64,000 nt of DNA, taken from positions 3,534,001 through 3,598,000 of the forward strand of contig OY751488.1 in NCBI GenBank assembly GCA_963565915.1, read 5' to 3'. The translations under genes were made by a program, and so were the position numbers. Under the pieces are notes generated by a model, which was not told where the DNA came from, did no database searches, and was given only the letters and a program-made list of their open reading frames with translations. The DNA comes from Entoloma clypeatum (taxonomy: Eukaryota > Basidiomycota > Agaricomycetes > Agaricales > Entolomataceae). Below, piece by piece: positions 11,713-22,224 of this stretch (positions are counted from its first letter, which is position 1; every line of letters starts with the position of its first letter).

Positions 11713-13310
11713 ATGTCGCGCTTCTTTGAAGACTTCACCAGTAACCCATTCAGCATGCCAGAAGCCCGACAGGAGGAGCTAAGTCCTCGAGACAGTATCA
11801 ATTTTACACTCATCCAGCAGTACATTGAATCGGAGATCCGTCGCATCCTACAGCAGGTGCTTGATGAAGAACTAGACAACGACGAGCATCGCCCCCACGG
11901 CGAGATAGCAGAGAGCATCCATCTTGCTCAACAACACCAGATCGCGTGTTACAACGCCCGACAGAACAAACTCGAAAGCTTTCGCGTTCAAGAAGGACCT
12001 CAGACAGGTCGGATCACAGAGATCAGAGAGTTTATCGGTGTCCAGACAACCGTTATCAGAAGATTGATTAGGATGCTCACATCGAGACATCCCAGAGCCA
12101 CATCATCACGTCTTACTCGAAGCAGCAGATCTACGCCCACTTCACCACCGAAGAACAACAGACCGAGTACAACCGCTGGGCACGAAACGAGAGACTTGAC
12201 CCCTTCTCGAGACCAACAGACACGCAGGAACAGAGATTCCTTAGAGATTTACAGAGGAAATACTCTGAACGTTTTGCCACCGATTCCGCCGATGAGTCCC
12301 CTGACAAATTTACTTTTGACTCCGCACAGTCAGATATCGAACAGACGCCTAGAACAGGGACTCATTTTCAATCCTTACCTGTATCCCGAACCCCATCTTC
12401 ATCCCAACAACCCGACTCCTCTTCTCCTCCGCAGACTCTAAACATGGCAGAAGCTCCGGCTGTACAAACAATGGATATATCCAAGATCATCAAGGATCCT
12501 GGGATGTTCAAGGACAGATACACCTTTGACGAGTGGTGGAAGGCCACCAAACTATACATCAGGTTCCAAAAGAGCCTCACAGACAATCAGAAGATTCTTG
12601 CGGTGCTATCCCGCATGATGGAAGGGTCCGGCAGACACTGGGCCAGTAACAAATTAGACGCTCTTGCTGTTGACAACGAGAACATCACCTGGCTAGGTTT
12701 TTCCAATGATATCGCCACACGATTCTCCATCGCCAACAAGTCGGTCGCTGCCAAAGCCAGACTTGAAGTCCTGAAACAAGAGAAACGTACCGTTGATGAA
12801 TTCTTGGATGAATTCGAAGAACTCTTGAAGCTGTCAAACCTTGGCAAAGGAACTGGGAAATACATCCTAGAAAAGAACGTCAACCGCAGAATCTCTGAAC
12901 AAGTGGCTAGCGATGGCAAGACGTACACCGATTACGCAAAGGAGATCCGAAACAAGGGACGACAGATGGAAGGACATGCACTGGTCATCCGAGGTGGCGG
13001 CAACATGCGCACCGGATTGGGTACCACTTATGGTGGTCAGGGCAAGGCCATGGAGATCGACAAAGCAGGAGTCGCCCGTTGCTACAACTGTCAACGCTTC
13101 GGTCATCTGGCTAAAGACTGTAGTGCTCCAAAGAAGAAAGATGGTCGCAAGTGTTTCAACTGTGACCAAGAAGGCCATATCGCGCGCAACTGCCGCAAGC
13201 CGAAGAAGAACTCCGGAAGGGTTAGGAAGGTGTCTGAGGAAGATGCCGAGAATGATGAAACCACAATCTTAGAAGCCGACGAGAAGGATTTTCCCAAAGG
13301 GTCCGATTAA
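11713..13310 (+). CDS. Family B gag in two overlapping frames
   Basis: The first frame starts at 11713 (ARQEELSPRDSINF, then QQVLDEELDNDEH) and stays open to 12441. The second frame opens after a TAG at 12069-12071 and runs to the TAA at 13308-13310. The second frame carries the acidic linker, the retrotransposon capsid domain (FDEWWKATKLYIRFQ, EFLDEFEELLKLSNLG) and two CCHC zinc knuckles (CYNCQRFGHLAKDC and CFNCDQEGHIARNC). Gag coats the RNA in virus-like particles. The same two-frame layout, with the TAG at the same place, occurs in the copy at 41288-42868. Either both copies share one old frameshift or the junction is read by frameshifting or splicing within 12072-12441. Confidence 0.85.
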
Positions 13311-13680
13311 ACGATGCTAAGTCACGACCCTTATCTATTAAACGGACTTGCTTGCCTTGTATGACTGCAGACAATAGAACCTATGTCATCCCTGCCAAGC
13401 GAGCCGCTGCATCAACTAAGATTGTGAAGGGAGATAAACCTCCGAAAAGACGAGAGATCAGGCTGTTAGCTCAGCTCAAAACACGATGAGGACCAAAGGT
13501 TATCCGACCTGAGGTTGACAGCGGATGTGAGCGCACATGCATCCATCCCAGAATAGTACGTGAGCAGAACCTCCCCACATGAGGAATACTGCCCATAGCA
13601 ATTCTAAATGCGGATGGATCACCAAATCGACAACAGAAAGCGAACCAACTTGCTGAAGTCAAACTGGATTTGGGAGCACC
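13311..13680 (+). pseudogene. Family B pol start (retropepsin), truncated
   Basis: It lies in the -1 frame relative to gag and overlaps its end, giving SIKRTCLPCMTADNRTYVI and, further on, the protease catalytic motif VDSGCERTCIHP (about 13515). A stop codon interrupts the frame near 13487 and another near 13578. Similarity to the full copy ends abruptly at about 13680 (after the KLDLGA segment). RT, RNase H and integrase are missing. Confidence 0.8.
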
Positions 13681-14400
13681 CATTCCCATCATCTCTCCCC
13701 TTCCCCCATTGTCTCTTCCTCATCCCTCCATTGATGGCCCTCCATTGACACAAGGGCCACCCATGATACATAAGCACCACACCCCCAACATCATAGCAGA
13801 CTGCTCACCAAACACGCGAGAATAGCAGCACACAAATAGCAGGAACCGGCAGGCACATGCAAAACACACGTGAGCGGTGGGGCACACAAGAACAGCAGGA
13901 CACATGAGAATGGTAGGAGGGACAACGCCATACCGCACCACCCAAGTCACAGCTGACCACTCACAAAATGCAGGAGGTGCATGACACAAGAACTGTGGGA
14001 GGGACAACTTACGGGTAAGGGACATGAGAAGAGCTGGAGATGCTCGAAAAATGGCACAGAAGCCATGAGAATGGTGGGTCTCGGTGCAGCCAATGATGGC
14101 CAGGAAGGGGCGGGGACGTGAGTGGGGGGCCATGCAACACGAGACAAGGACAGGACAGGACGGACGGGAGTCGAGACAGGACAGCCATGCGCACTTGCCA
14201 GGTAAGCACCCTGCTGCATCACTCGCGCAAGCCTGCTGATGCACCTAATGACAGGCAAGACCAGGAGGCCGAGGGGTGGGGATGCCAGGGGCATGGGACA
14301 AAGCGGGGGTGAACCAATACCTAGAGAGCCAGTGGGGTTATTTACATGTTTGTAGCATAGAGGAATAATTTAAATTTTTCATGCCACATCATCATCCAAA
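13681..14400. other. Non-coding, irregular AGAACAGCAGGACAC-type repeats
   Basis: Positions about 13800-14070 repeat short units around GCACACAAGAACAGCAGGAC and CATGAGAATGGTGGG. Long frames on the minus strand (13720-14290) come from this repetition. No known protein feature is seen. Confidence 0.45.
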
Positions 14401-14497
14401 CAGTGTGTGATTTCTACAATACCACCAGCTATTCTACTGGTTGTAGACACCATAGCACCCAACCCAGTCCTCTGTGTCACTGTCTACTCATCTTAAG

Positions 14498-14727
14498 ATG
14501 CCCTCCAAGGCTCAACAACTTCGCCAAAAGCAACAGCATAAGGCCAAGACCACCTCCGCTGTCACAATTGAAACCCCTTCTGAGGAGCCCACTCCTCGAA
14601 ACCCTTATGGCCTCTCAGAGGAAGAGGAGGACTTAAACTAAGTCTCCCACTATGGCTGCTCTCCACACAGGGTGGGGGGTGTTGAGTTACCATTGTCTGC
14701 TGTGTCTAGCATGGTACACAACGAGAC
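14498..14727 (+). pseudogene. 5' part of an unknown gene split by an inversion
   Basis: The frame starts ATG at 14498 (SKAQQLRQKQQHKAKT) and is rich in Lys/Gln, then Glu. A TAA at 14639-14641 interrupts it, after which the same frame continues open (ELPLSAVSSMVHNE) to the hAT-like element at 14728. The last bases AACGAGAC correspond to the element's target duplication. The continuation is not to the right but at 18302 on the minus strand: joining 14727 to 18302 (reverse) keeps the frame. I do not recognise the protein. The in-frame stop means that the gene was already broken, or that an intron or start has been misread. Confidence 0.55.
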
Positions 14728-15342
14728 TAATGTTTGAAAGTTCAGTCCAGTCTCGTTTTTGACCCTCAAAAAAGAAGAACCGAGACCGGTATAGGTTCCT
14801 AAAATTTACCAAAATAGTAAAAACGAGACCAAACTGGTGTGAAACCAGTCATACCGGTTCTGTTTCTCAGATAGAATGAAACCAAGACCGGTTCAGACCC
14901 AGTCTTCACCCGCAGTTGGTATACTCACCAACCACGGTGTATTTTTTGAGTTTTTGATGATTGTTTGACTTTATTTGGGTTTGTGATATCAAAGAATCAT
15001 CAAAAAAATTCAAGATCGAACCGCAGTTGGTCAGTATACAAACTGCGGTGTTTTTTTAAATTTTTTCATGTCAGAAATTGGTCAAAAAATCACTGAAAAA
15101 CTCGGAGTTTAACTGCAGTTGGTGAGTATACCAACTGTGGGTGACCTTTGGTCAAAGACTGGTTTAAACTGGTTCAAACCAGTTTTTTAGCGGTCTCTGA
15201 AAATCCTGAAAAAAGACGAACCGGAAACTGGTTGTGATCCAAAATCTTATAGACTGAAACCATGGTCCAGTCTCAAAACCAGTTTATTACAGTCCGGTTT
15301 TGGTCCGGTTATAGGTTCTTGAGACCAAACCTTGAAACACTA
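14728..15342. mobile_element. hAT-like non-autonomous element with three internal palindromes
   Basis: Ends are TAATGTTTGAAAG and, inverted, TAGTGTTTCAAGG; length is 615 bp. Subterminal zones repeat CCGGT/AAACTGGT motifs. Three imperfect palindromes of the form CCGCAGTTGGT..ACCAACTGCGG lie at 14909-14939, 15021-15050 and 15111-15141. The first 430 bp from the right end are almost identical to the inverted copy at 18311-18829. Flanks AACGAGAC (left) and GATCTGGT (right) do not match each other, but the left flank matches the inner flank of the other copy, showing an inversion. No coding capacity. Confidence 0.75.
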
Positions 15343-15629
15343 GATCTGGTGTTGCCGAGCAAGATGGATGCTCTCTGCTATCTTGCCATTGGGGCGATGC
15401 TCGTCATCGTCTAGTTCTTCATCAAGCACCTGCTGTAGGATATGACGGATCTCTGATTCAATGTACTGCTGGATGAGCGTAAAATCAATACTGTCTCGAG
15501 GACTTAGCTCCTCCTGTCGGGCTTCTGGCATGGCAAATGGGTTGTTGGTGAAGTTTTCAAAGAAGCACGACTGACTCATCTGGTAGTTGCTCTCTTTGCT
15601 CTGGGTGAATCTAACAAGATTTAGCAACT
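15343..15629 (-). pseudogene. Family B gag start, fragment
   Basis: Read on the minus strand from the LTR, it gives FENFTNNPFAMPEARQEEL and RDSIDFTLIQQYIESEIR, matching the gag N-terminus at 11713. It is cut at 15343 by the hAT-like element, within the ARQHQI segment. It belongs to the short-LTR form of family B. Confidence 0.85.
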
Positions 15630-15778
15630 TGTTATGCTTAACAAACTATTCCAAGGTTTGGGCAGAGTATGCAGGAAGTGGAAAGGCGAAGAGCAATGTG
15701 AATAAGTAAGAGGGTGCCGAGATGGGCCGATGAGTAAAAAGATGATGAGGTCGTCAACGTAGCATATAGTCTGTAACA
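15630..15778 (-). repeat. Family B LTR, short form (149 bp)
   Basis: It runs from TGTTATGCTTAACA to AGTCTGTAACA. Both ends match the 402-bp LTRs, but the internal block of about 250 bp present in those is absent. The same short form occurs at 47378-47527. It is the 5' LTR of the gag fragment that follows on the minus strand. Confidence 0.85.
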
Positions 15779-15784
15779 ACGTGA

Positions 15785-15953
15785 GTGGACAGCATTGGGC
15801 ATGAGTGGACACTGTTGGACACAAGGGACAGTTGTTGGGGATGATGAGGAGCATGAGTGGAGGCCATTGGGCACAAGGGGCAGTTGTTGGGGACAAGGAG
15901 CATGAGTGGAGGCCATTGGACATGAGGGGAGCCATTGGGCATGAGGGACAGTC
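15785..15953. repeat. Minisatellite, GGCCATTGGGCATGAG type
   Basis: About ten irregular units around CATGAGTGGAGGCCATTGGG. It is the reverse form of the CCCAAYGGCC array at 5480-6440. It sits between a short LTR and a hAT-like left end at 15954. Confidence 0.8.
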
Positions 15954-16262
15954 TAGTGTTCAAAAGTTTGGTTTGGTTTGGTTAATTGAGCCCAAATCCA
16001 TTAACCTAAACCTCAACCGGTTAAGAAATTTTCAGAAAAAAATCTAAACCAGACCAAACCATTATAAACCAACTGGTTAATTTTTCATTGGTTTGGTTAA
16101 TTTGTTGGTTAAACTCAGTTAAACCATACAAATATCACAAATTGTCCACAAGAGCTATGTTACCTAGTTAATTTGCTGTTGACATAGGTTCACATATAAT
16201 TAAACCATCCAAACACATGATTTTTGGCATGTGTGCCCTCATTGCAGAGTCAGCAATGGATG
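15954..16262 (+). repeat. hAT-like left end, second copy of the 4190 type
   Basis: Starts TAGTGTTCAAAAGTTTGG and follows 4190-4510 closely, including the GGTTTGG/GGTTAA zone and the GCAGAGTCAGCAATGG block. Similarity ends near 16262, so only the left part remains. Positions 16263-16400 hold GTAGT-rich text with no gene. Confidence 0.75.
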
Positions 16263-16409
16263 GATGTGTCGTTTCAATGTTGGATGACATCAGCAAAGTG
16301 TGACTGCTATGTAACACTATGTAGTGCTATATAAGGCTATAGTGACTCGTAGTGGTGTAGTGAGGGTATATTAAATGTGTAGTGCTCTGTAGTAACAGGG
16401 TCTATTGTA

Positions 16410-16560
16410 TAGTTTTTTTTTTTTTACCAAAATTTTATATTCCGGGGCTCAATCGCAGTCCAGTCTGTACTAGAGTACAATTTATATACAACTGCTAAAT
16501 ATTATGGCATGGGAGGATAGGACCCCGTTACATGGTCCATTTGATAATATGTAAAGGTAT
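16410..16560 (-). repeat. Dispersed repeat with poly-T start, copy 1
   Basis: A T-tract is followed by TTTATATTCCGG, then GACCCCGTTACATGGTCCAT and AAAGGTATG. A second copy is at 19660-19815 in the same orientation. Read in reverse, each copy ends in poly-A, which suggests a retroposed sequence such as a SINE-like tail. No internal promoter boxes could be identified with confidence. Confidence 0.6.
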
Positions 16561-16599
16561 GGGAGAGATGTGCAAGCATGTGTCCATTGTATAAGTAAT

Positions 16600-18302
16600 C
16601 AGACCAAGGGGATCATAAAGGTCTGGAAGTTTACCGTTGGAGGTCCACTAACAGCCCATTTGATGATCAGGAGTGTGATCTTGACAATGGTTGTCGAGAC
16701 CTGGGGGAGAGGAGGCTCATGGAAGTGAGCCAGCAGTGGTGAGAGGGTAGTTGAAGAGAGACAGCATGTGGGCAGCCTGTGGTGGAAGAGGCCTAGGGGC
16801 CAGGGCTGCAGGAGGTGCTTGCGCGGGAGGGACGGCAGCATGTGGAGGCGTGAAGGGCACAGCCCTTGCATTGAGGGAAGCTGCCTTGGGCAAAGGTGCC
16901 TTGGGTGGCAGGGGAGGAGGAGGCAATGGTCAGGGAACCATCACAGGAGGGGGAGGGGCAACAGGTTGAGGGGCCTGCTTTGTTTTCATGCTCTTCTTTC
17001 GCTTCTTGGGCGCGGCAGAAGGACCAGAGGGTGAGGGGGGAAAGAGCTCCAGGCTCTTCTTGAGTTCGCACTGGAAGGCGCAAATGGGGATCTCCTCACC
17101 ATCCAACTGGAAGCCAGATGAGTGAGGCGAAGGGGAATATTGGGGGGAAAAGGCGTTGAATGCCAGTTTAGGCAGTAGAGACACAGGGAGAGGGTGGTTC
17201 ACAAGCTTACCCTTGCCCTTCCGGGGTGGCATTTGGCATTTGCGAGGGCATTGGTGGGAACTGAATGGGGGGGGGGCCTCAAAAAGTTCTTCAAAGATGC
17301 TGGGAGAGGAGACCTGAGATGAGTGGAATGAACTGCAGTCGTCATCTTGCGATGAATGATACAGATTGCAGTTGCTACATGTAAGAGGGAGGGAGAACAT
17401 TCCAGAGAAGTACGAGTCCAGAGAGATGGAGTCACTAGAAGGAGGGATGAGCTTCCAGTTAAAATTGTAGGTGGCAAATGTGTTTTAAGTAATTCTAATA
17501 ATTCAGGTGGCGTGTGTGGCTTGCCCTGGGGGCGCCTTGGAGAGGGGATGGGAATGGCATGTGAGGTAAAAACCCCGCGTAGCCTTCCACTGGGGGAACT
17601 AGCTTGCCATATTGCTTGGGAGGCACATTGTATGTCTGGCAAGGGGAAAGCAGGGGAACATCATCTTCAACCAAAAAGTGCGTGAGCACTGGGGAGACAA
17701 CGGGGGAGAGGAGGAGCGACAGGGTGGCTGCTGGTTCGGGAATGGGGACAGGTGTCAAAATCCGGGGCAGGGAGGCCTGGGCCTGCATCGCCACTTATGC
17801 GTATGAGGCGCGTAATGGTGGGGACGTCTGTGTGGATGCCAAAAGAGATGGGCGCACTATGGCAACGGGTGGTGGCTGAGCTGCCACTAAAGGTGTCAGG
17901 TGCAGTTGTGAGGGTGGGGGAGGGGACGTCTGGATAGACACCGAGAGAGACGATGGAGGTGCAGCTTGCACAGCCGCAACCTCATGGGTGAGGGGAGGCA
18001 GACACACCTGTGTGCCGCATGTTCTGAGTGAGGCAGAGGGGGTCTGCATTGAGCAAGACCTCTTGACTGGTGGAGGGGGGGAAGGGAGATGGGAAAACTT
18101 TCCAGTGAAGTCCAGAAGAGAATCCGTAACAAGAGTGATCACCTTTTGGTAATCGGGAGAAAGTGTGGCGAATGGAGTGCCAAAACCATAATGTTGCAGG
18201 TGTTTGATGTCAGCGAAAATGTTCTGCCACAGCTCTATATAAAAGAACTCAACAGGTTCAGAGCAGATGAAGAAAGTGGGAGACGGAGGGCATGAAGGCG
18301 GA
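16600..18302 (-). pseudogene. 3' part of the split proline-rich gene
   Basis: On the minus strand from 18302 the frame reads ETPPSCPPSPTFFICSEPVE and KHLQHYGFGTPF, open to 17795. Further coding-like text follows in other frames: GKLVPPVEGYAGFLPH (about 17600), then CSNCNLYHSSQDDDC and GFQLDGEEIPICAFQCELKK, with a Lys/Arg-rich KKRKKSMKTK near 16980. The product would be proline- and serine-rich with a basic tail. Frame changes mean introns or decay. I do not recognise the family. Its 5' end lies at 14498-14727 on the other strand because of an inversion. Confidence 0.5.
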
Positions 18303-18310
18303 GTCTCGTC

Positions 18311-18829
18311 TAGTGTTTCAAGGTTTGGTCTCAAGAACCTATAACCGGACCAAAACCGGACTGTAATAAACTGGTTTTGAGACTGGACCATGGTTTCAGT
18401 CTATAAGATTTTGGATCACAACCAGTTTCCGGTTCGTCTTTTTTCAGGATTTTCAGAGACCGCTAAAAAACTGGTTTGAACCAGTTTAAACCAGTCTTTG
18501 ACCAAAGGTCACCCACAGTTGGTATACTCACCAACTGCAGTTAAACTCCGAGTTTTTCAGTGATTTTTTGACCAATTTCTGACATGAAAAAATTTAAAAA
18601 AACACCGCAGTTTGTATACTGACCAACTGCGGTTCGATCTTGAATTTTTTTGATGATTCTTTGATATCACAAACCCAAATAAAGTCAAACAATCATCAAA
18701 AACTCAAAAAACACACTGCGGTTGGTGAGTATACCAACTGCGGGTGAAGACCGGTCTGAACTGGTCTTGGTTTCATTCTATCTGAGAAACAGAACTGGTA
18801 TGACCGGTTTCACACCAGTTTGGTCTCAT
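18311..18829. mobile_element. Inverted, truncated copy of the 14728-15342 element
   Basis: Starts TAGTGTTTCAAGG and is almost identical in reverse to 15342-14910, then slightly diverged to 18829 where it stops short of its far end. The inner flank is GTCTCGTC (18303-18310), the complement of GACGAGAC, which matches the outer flank AACGAGAC of the other copy at 7 of 8 bases. It carries the same three palindromes. Confidence 0.8.
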
Positions 18830-18830
18830 T

Positions 18831-19310
18831 TGTTGCCGGCCCTCAAGACTTGGTTTTGCCGGTGGCCCATTCATTCGCTGATGGCCTGTCGCCGGTTTGT
18901 CGCCGGTCTTTCGCTGGTTTTTTGCTGTGGTGTCTTTGGCTGGTGAATTATTGGCTGATCTGTTGTTACCATTGTTCTTTTAATTTGCAGTGTTGCTGGC
19001 ACTCAAAGCTTGGTTTCGCCAGTGGCCCATTCATTCGCCAATGGCCTGTCGCCGATTTGTGGCTGGTCTTTTGCCGGTTTTTTGCTGTGGTGTCTCTCAC
19101 CGGTGAATTATTCACTGATCTGTCATTAGTATCGTTCTTTTCATTTGCAGTGTTGCTGGCACTCAAGGCTCGCTTTCGCCAATGGGTCATCAATTTGCCG
19201 ATGGCCTGTCGCCGTGTCGCCGGTTTGTCACCGGTCCTTCGCCAGTTTTTCACTGTGGTGTCTTTTGTCGGTGAATTATTTGCCGATCTGTTGTATGTTG
19301 TCGCCAGCGA
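18831..19310. repeat. Three tandem repeats of exactly 160 bp
   Basis: Unit starts TGTTGCYGGCMCTCAARRCT at 18831, 18991 and 19151, so the period is 160 bp twice. The units differ by substitutions and a small insertion in the third. Frames across it look coding-like because of the repeat only. It begins where the hAT-like element is truncated. Confidence 0.85.
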
Positions 19311-20040
19311 CATTTTTTCTTTGCTAGTGACATTATTATTTTGCCATTTGCCATGGTAAATTTGCTGGTGTTGTAGCGAATTTGCTGCTTCCGTAATTTA
19401 CCATACACTGTATGCCTTCGCTGGACTGTAAATTACAATACAGTGTAGGTTGACTACCTGCTGACTTGGAGATTGAGGCTTTTGGACCAGAGCTGTAGCG
19501 AGGTTTATCGCTGGTGTTGAGGATTAATGCAAACAAGCCTAATATAGCTGGTTGAGGCACCTGATCAACCAGGCTTATAAGGCTCAAATTGTGGGAAGGT
19601 CAGGTGCAATGTTCAGTTCACAGTTTGGTGTGACCTGTGACTGAACACTTGGTTTTTTTCTTTTTTTTTTTTAAAAAAAAAAACCTGATTTATATTCCGG
19701 TTCCCAATTGAAGACCAGTCTGTAACTAAGTACAATTTATATACAGCCATTGGATGATGTGGAATGGTAGGACCCCATGACATAGTCCATATGAAGATAC
19801 ATAAAGGTATGTAAGAGAAGACTGAACACTTGGTCGAAATGGTACAGTATTGGACATTTTTCTGATGCTAGTACACCACTACAAGTCACTACAGAATTAT
19901 GTAGCACTACATCTATACTACTAATAGGAGGGAAGGTGGGAAAGTGGTTGTTTGACATTTTGACAACAGTGGGAATAGTATGATCAAGACTGAAAAAAAG
20001 TTATGTAAGTTTTATGTAAGTCTTATGTAAAATTACATAA
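19311..20040. repeat. Non-coding, includes copy 2 of the poly-T repeat (19660-19815)
   Basis: Positions 19660-19815 repeat 16410-16560: T-tract, TATATTCCGGTTCCC, AGGACCCCATGACATAGTCC. The rest has no gene or other repeat that I can define. Confidence 0.5.
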
Positions 20041-20303
20041 GAAATTGGTCAGCTTTTCGTCCTCCCATGGGGTGAGTGCGCAGCACAAACCTTATTTCCT
20101 GTGTGAGCACAGAGTGCAAACCTTTTTTCCTGATTTTGATGGACCCTTGATGGTGCCCTGTCTCAGGGTCTGTGCCTTGGCGCCATGCAACGGCTGCATT
20201 TCTCCCATCAAGGTTGCCATGTGGCGCTTTTTTGGTTGTTTGGGTGAGTCCTTGGGCACACAAGCAAGGGCAGGAGATCTGAGGACCATATTATGTTACT
20301 GCC

Positions 20304-20545
20304 GCACAAGCGAGGGCCACAGGTCTGAGCGCCATGACACATTGCATAAAGTGTTACTATTCCACCAGACAAGCGAGGGCCGCAGGTCTGAGCGTCATGA
20401 CACATTGTGTAAAGTATTACCTTAGTGCCCCACAAGCGAGGGCCGCAGGTCTGAGCGCCATGACACATTGTGTAAAGTGTTACTATTCAACCAGACAGGC
20501 GAGGGCCGCAGGTCCGAGTGCCATGACACATTGCATAAAGATACT
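20304..20545. repeat. Four tandem repeats of exactly 63 bp
   Basis: The core CGAGGGCCGCAGGTCTGAGC begins at 20311, 20374, 20437 and 20500, a constant 63-bp step. A weaker related unit precedes it near 20265. The period is a multiple of three, so frames remain open through it (QARAAGLSAMTHC repeated), but no start, domain or flanking exon supports a gene. Confidence 0.85.
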
Positions 20546-21857
20546 TACTCTGTGAGCCTTGGAGAGCACAAAATTTGTATACAAGCAGGAGCCTTGGCGA
20601 GTGCCAAGGTTAAGAGAATAAGTTCAATGAACTCCACCCCCACCCGCTCTTCCTGGAGGGGGGGAAACCCAAGAAATAGGATATGGCGAGCCTTGGCAAG
20701 CACAAAAACTCACAGCAGGGATTTGGGGGCAGCAGCCCCCAACGAGCTGTGACCTGTGTGAAGCTCAACGGTTGTGAGCAATGCTCACTGCCATAGCAAA
20801 GCACGGGTTAATAAGCTCATCTATAACAAGTGGGAGGGGGGGGGGTCAATGACTAAGATTGGTCAGAACTCACTAAGATTGATGAATCTTAGTAAGCTGA
20901 GTCAGGATTGGTAAGTCTTACTTAAGCAAAATCCCTCCCATGTACTGTCCGACAAATGCGAAGCACGAGCCATGGCTCCATCAATCTCCCATCAATTCAC
21001 TGAATATTCTGGATCCTTTCACTGAAGGTATGTATACTATGTGGGCCATGTATTGTAGCATGTATTTGAGTAACCTGAACAAAATATGGACTGAAATAAA
21101 AATAACCATGAATGGCTGTAAAGAAATAAGATATTTGCCCGATGAGATGGCAGAATTGTTACAATTTGTGTAGGGACTTTCTGGCTTATTCCTTCAGTGA
21201 AAATCATCCATAATATGCATAATGCAAGGGCCAAAAAAGATGATAGGGATCTGTTTCACGGATCTGTTGATATTATGAAAACAAGCAGAAAAGAGGGGGT
21301 CAGGGTGTGTACTGTATATAGGCAATTCCCAGCTTATTCATTTGGCGAAAATCATCCATAATATGGATAATGCAAGGGACAAAAGAGATGATAGGAATCT
21401 GTTTCACAGATCTGCTTATATTCAGTGTTTTGTTGAAATATAGAAAAATGGGGAGAACATGGGTTTTATGACTGATTGGAACATTATCTCCCTTACTCCT
21501 CCAGTCAAATTCACTCATTCAATGCACAAATCAAAGATACAGAAGGTGGAATGTATTTCCCCCATCATTTTGTCAGTATTAAATATTTTGTTGAAGCGAC
21601 TCAGTAAGCAATGGGTAAACAACAGAAAGTGATTGGACTTACCAACCAGTTTTAGTGGAAAACCCAGATTTTTGCAATCAGTAAGCAACAGGTAAACAAC
21701 AGAAAGGCAGGAGGCTTGAGTGCAGTAGACATACATGTGATGCAATTTTTTGGAAAAATGATTCTATAATTATGGACACAAACAGTTACTTTTTCACACC
21801 ACACCAACCTCCATGGCATATGGCGCATTTTCTCACGCCCGTGCCATACGGCACGGG
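20546..21857. other. Non-coding with a local duplication
   Basis: A block of about 110 bp at 21182-21290 (AAAATCATCCATAATATGC, GATCTGTTTCAC) is repeated at 21330-21430 in direct orientation. A shorter duplication around GTAAACAACAGAAAG is at 21610-21710. No gene is seen. Confidence 0.5.
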
Positions 21858-22157
21858 TCATACCCTTGTAGTGTTACATAGCAGGGTCACACTTTGCTGA
21901 TGTGATATTGAGGTCCACAGAGCTGTATTTTTATAATTCAGCTCAACATAAAGTGACCACATGCAGGGACAACTGACTCCGGTATCTGAGGTGAACCCGT
22001 TGCAAACAATCTTCGGGAAGCCACAACAATCCCTGCTGTGATGGCACACTCCAGTTATCTGAATTGTCTGATCTCTTTGGCAGTCGACGGCAGCTGCTTG
22101 AAAGGCGCCAGTGACGCACAGAACGACAGAAAAGACGAGAATGGTGGAGAAGTGCAT
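21858..22157 (-). CDS. Candidate small secreted cysteine-rich protein
   Basis: Single frame of 99 residues from ATG at 22155-22157. Residues 1-22 form a signal peptide (basic-poor start, hydrophobic core ILVFSVVLCVTG, then a small-residue site before DCQRD). The mature part has a cysteine pattern C-x11-C-x5-CC-x6-C-x10-C, the spacing type of knottin-like fungal secreted proteins. After the last of these the frame reads less convincingly; an intron (GTCAGT near 21970 to CAG near 21900) could remove that part in frame. Cytoplasmic domains are absent. Family and function are not recognised; such proteins are often effectors or wall-associated, which here is inference only. Confidence 0.45.
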   Translation of the reverse strand: MHFSTILVFSVVLCVTGAFQAAAVDCQRDQTIQITGVCHHSRDCCGFPKIVCNGFTSDTGVSCPCMWSLYVELNYKNTALWTSISHQQSVTLLCNTTRV

Positions 22158-22224
22158 AGTGAGAATGAGTGGACTGATTCGAGTGAGCGATGACTTCGGA
22201 CACTAACTGTGCTGAAGGTGGCCA

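Noticed and set aside
13720..14294. Minus-strand frames with signal-like hydrophobic stretches
   Set aside because: They arise from irregular short repeats; two frames overlap with equal quality and no domain is visible.
20304..20545. Possible CRISPR array (63-bp spaced repeats)
   Set aside because: Repeats are contiguous with no unique spacers, and the genome is eukaryotic.
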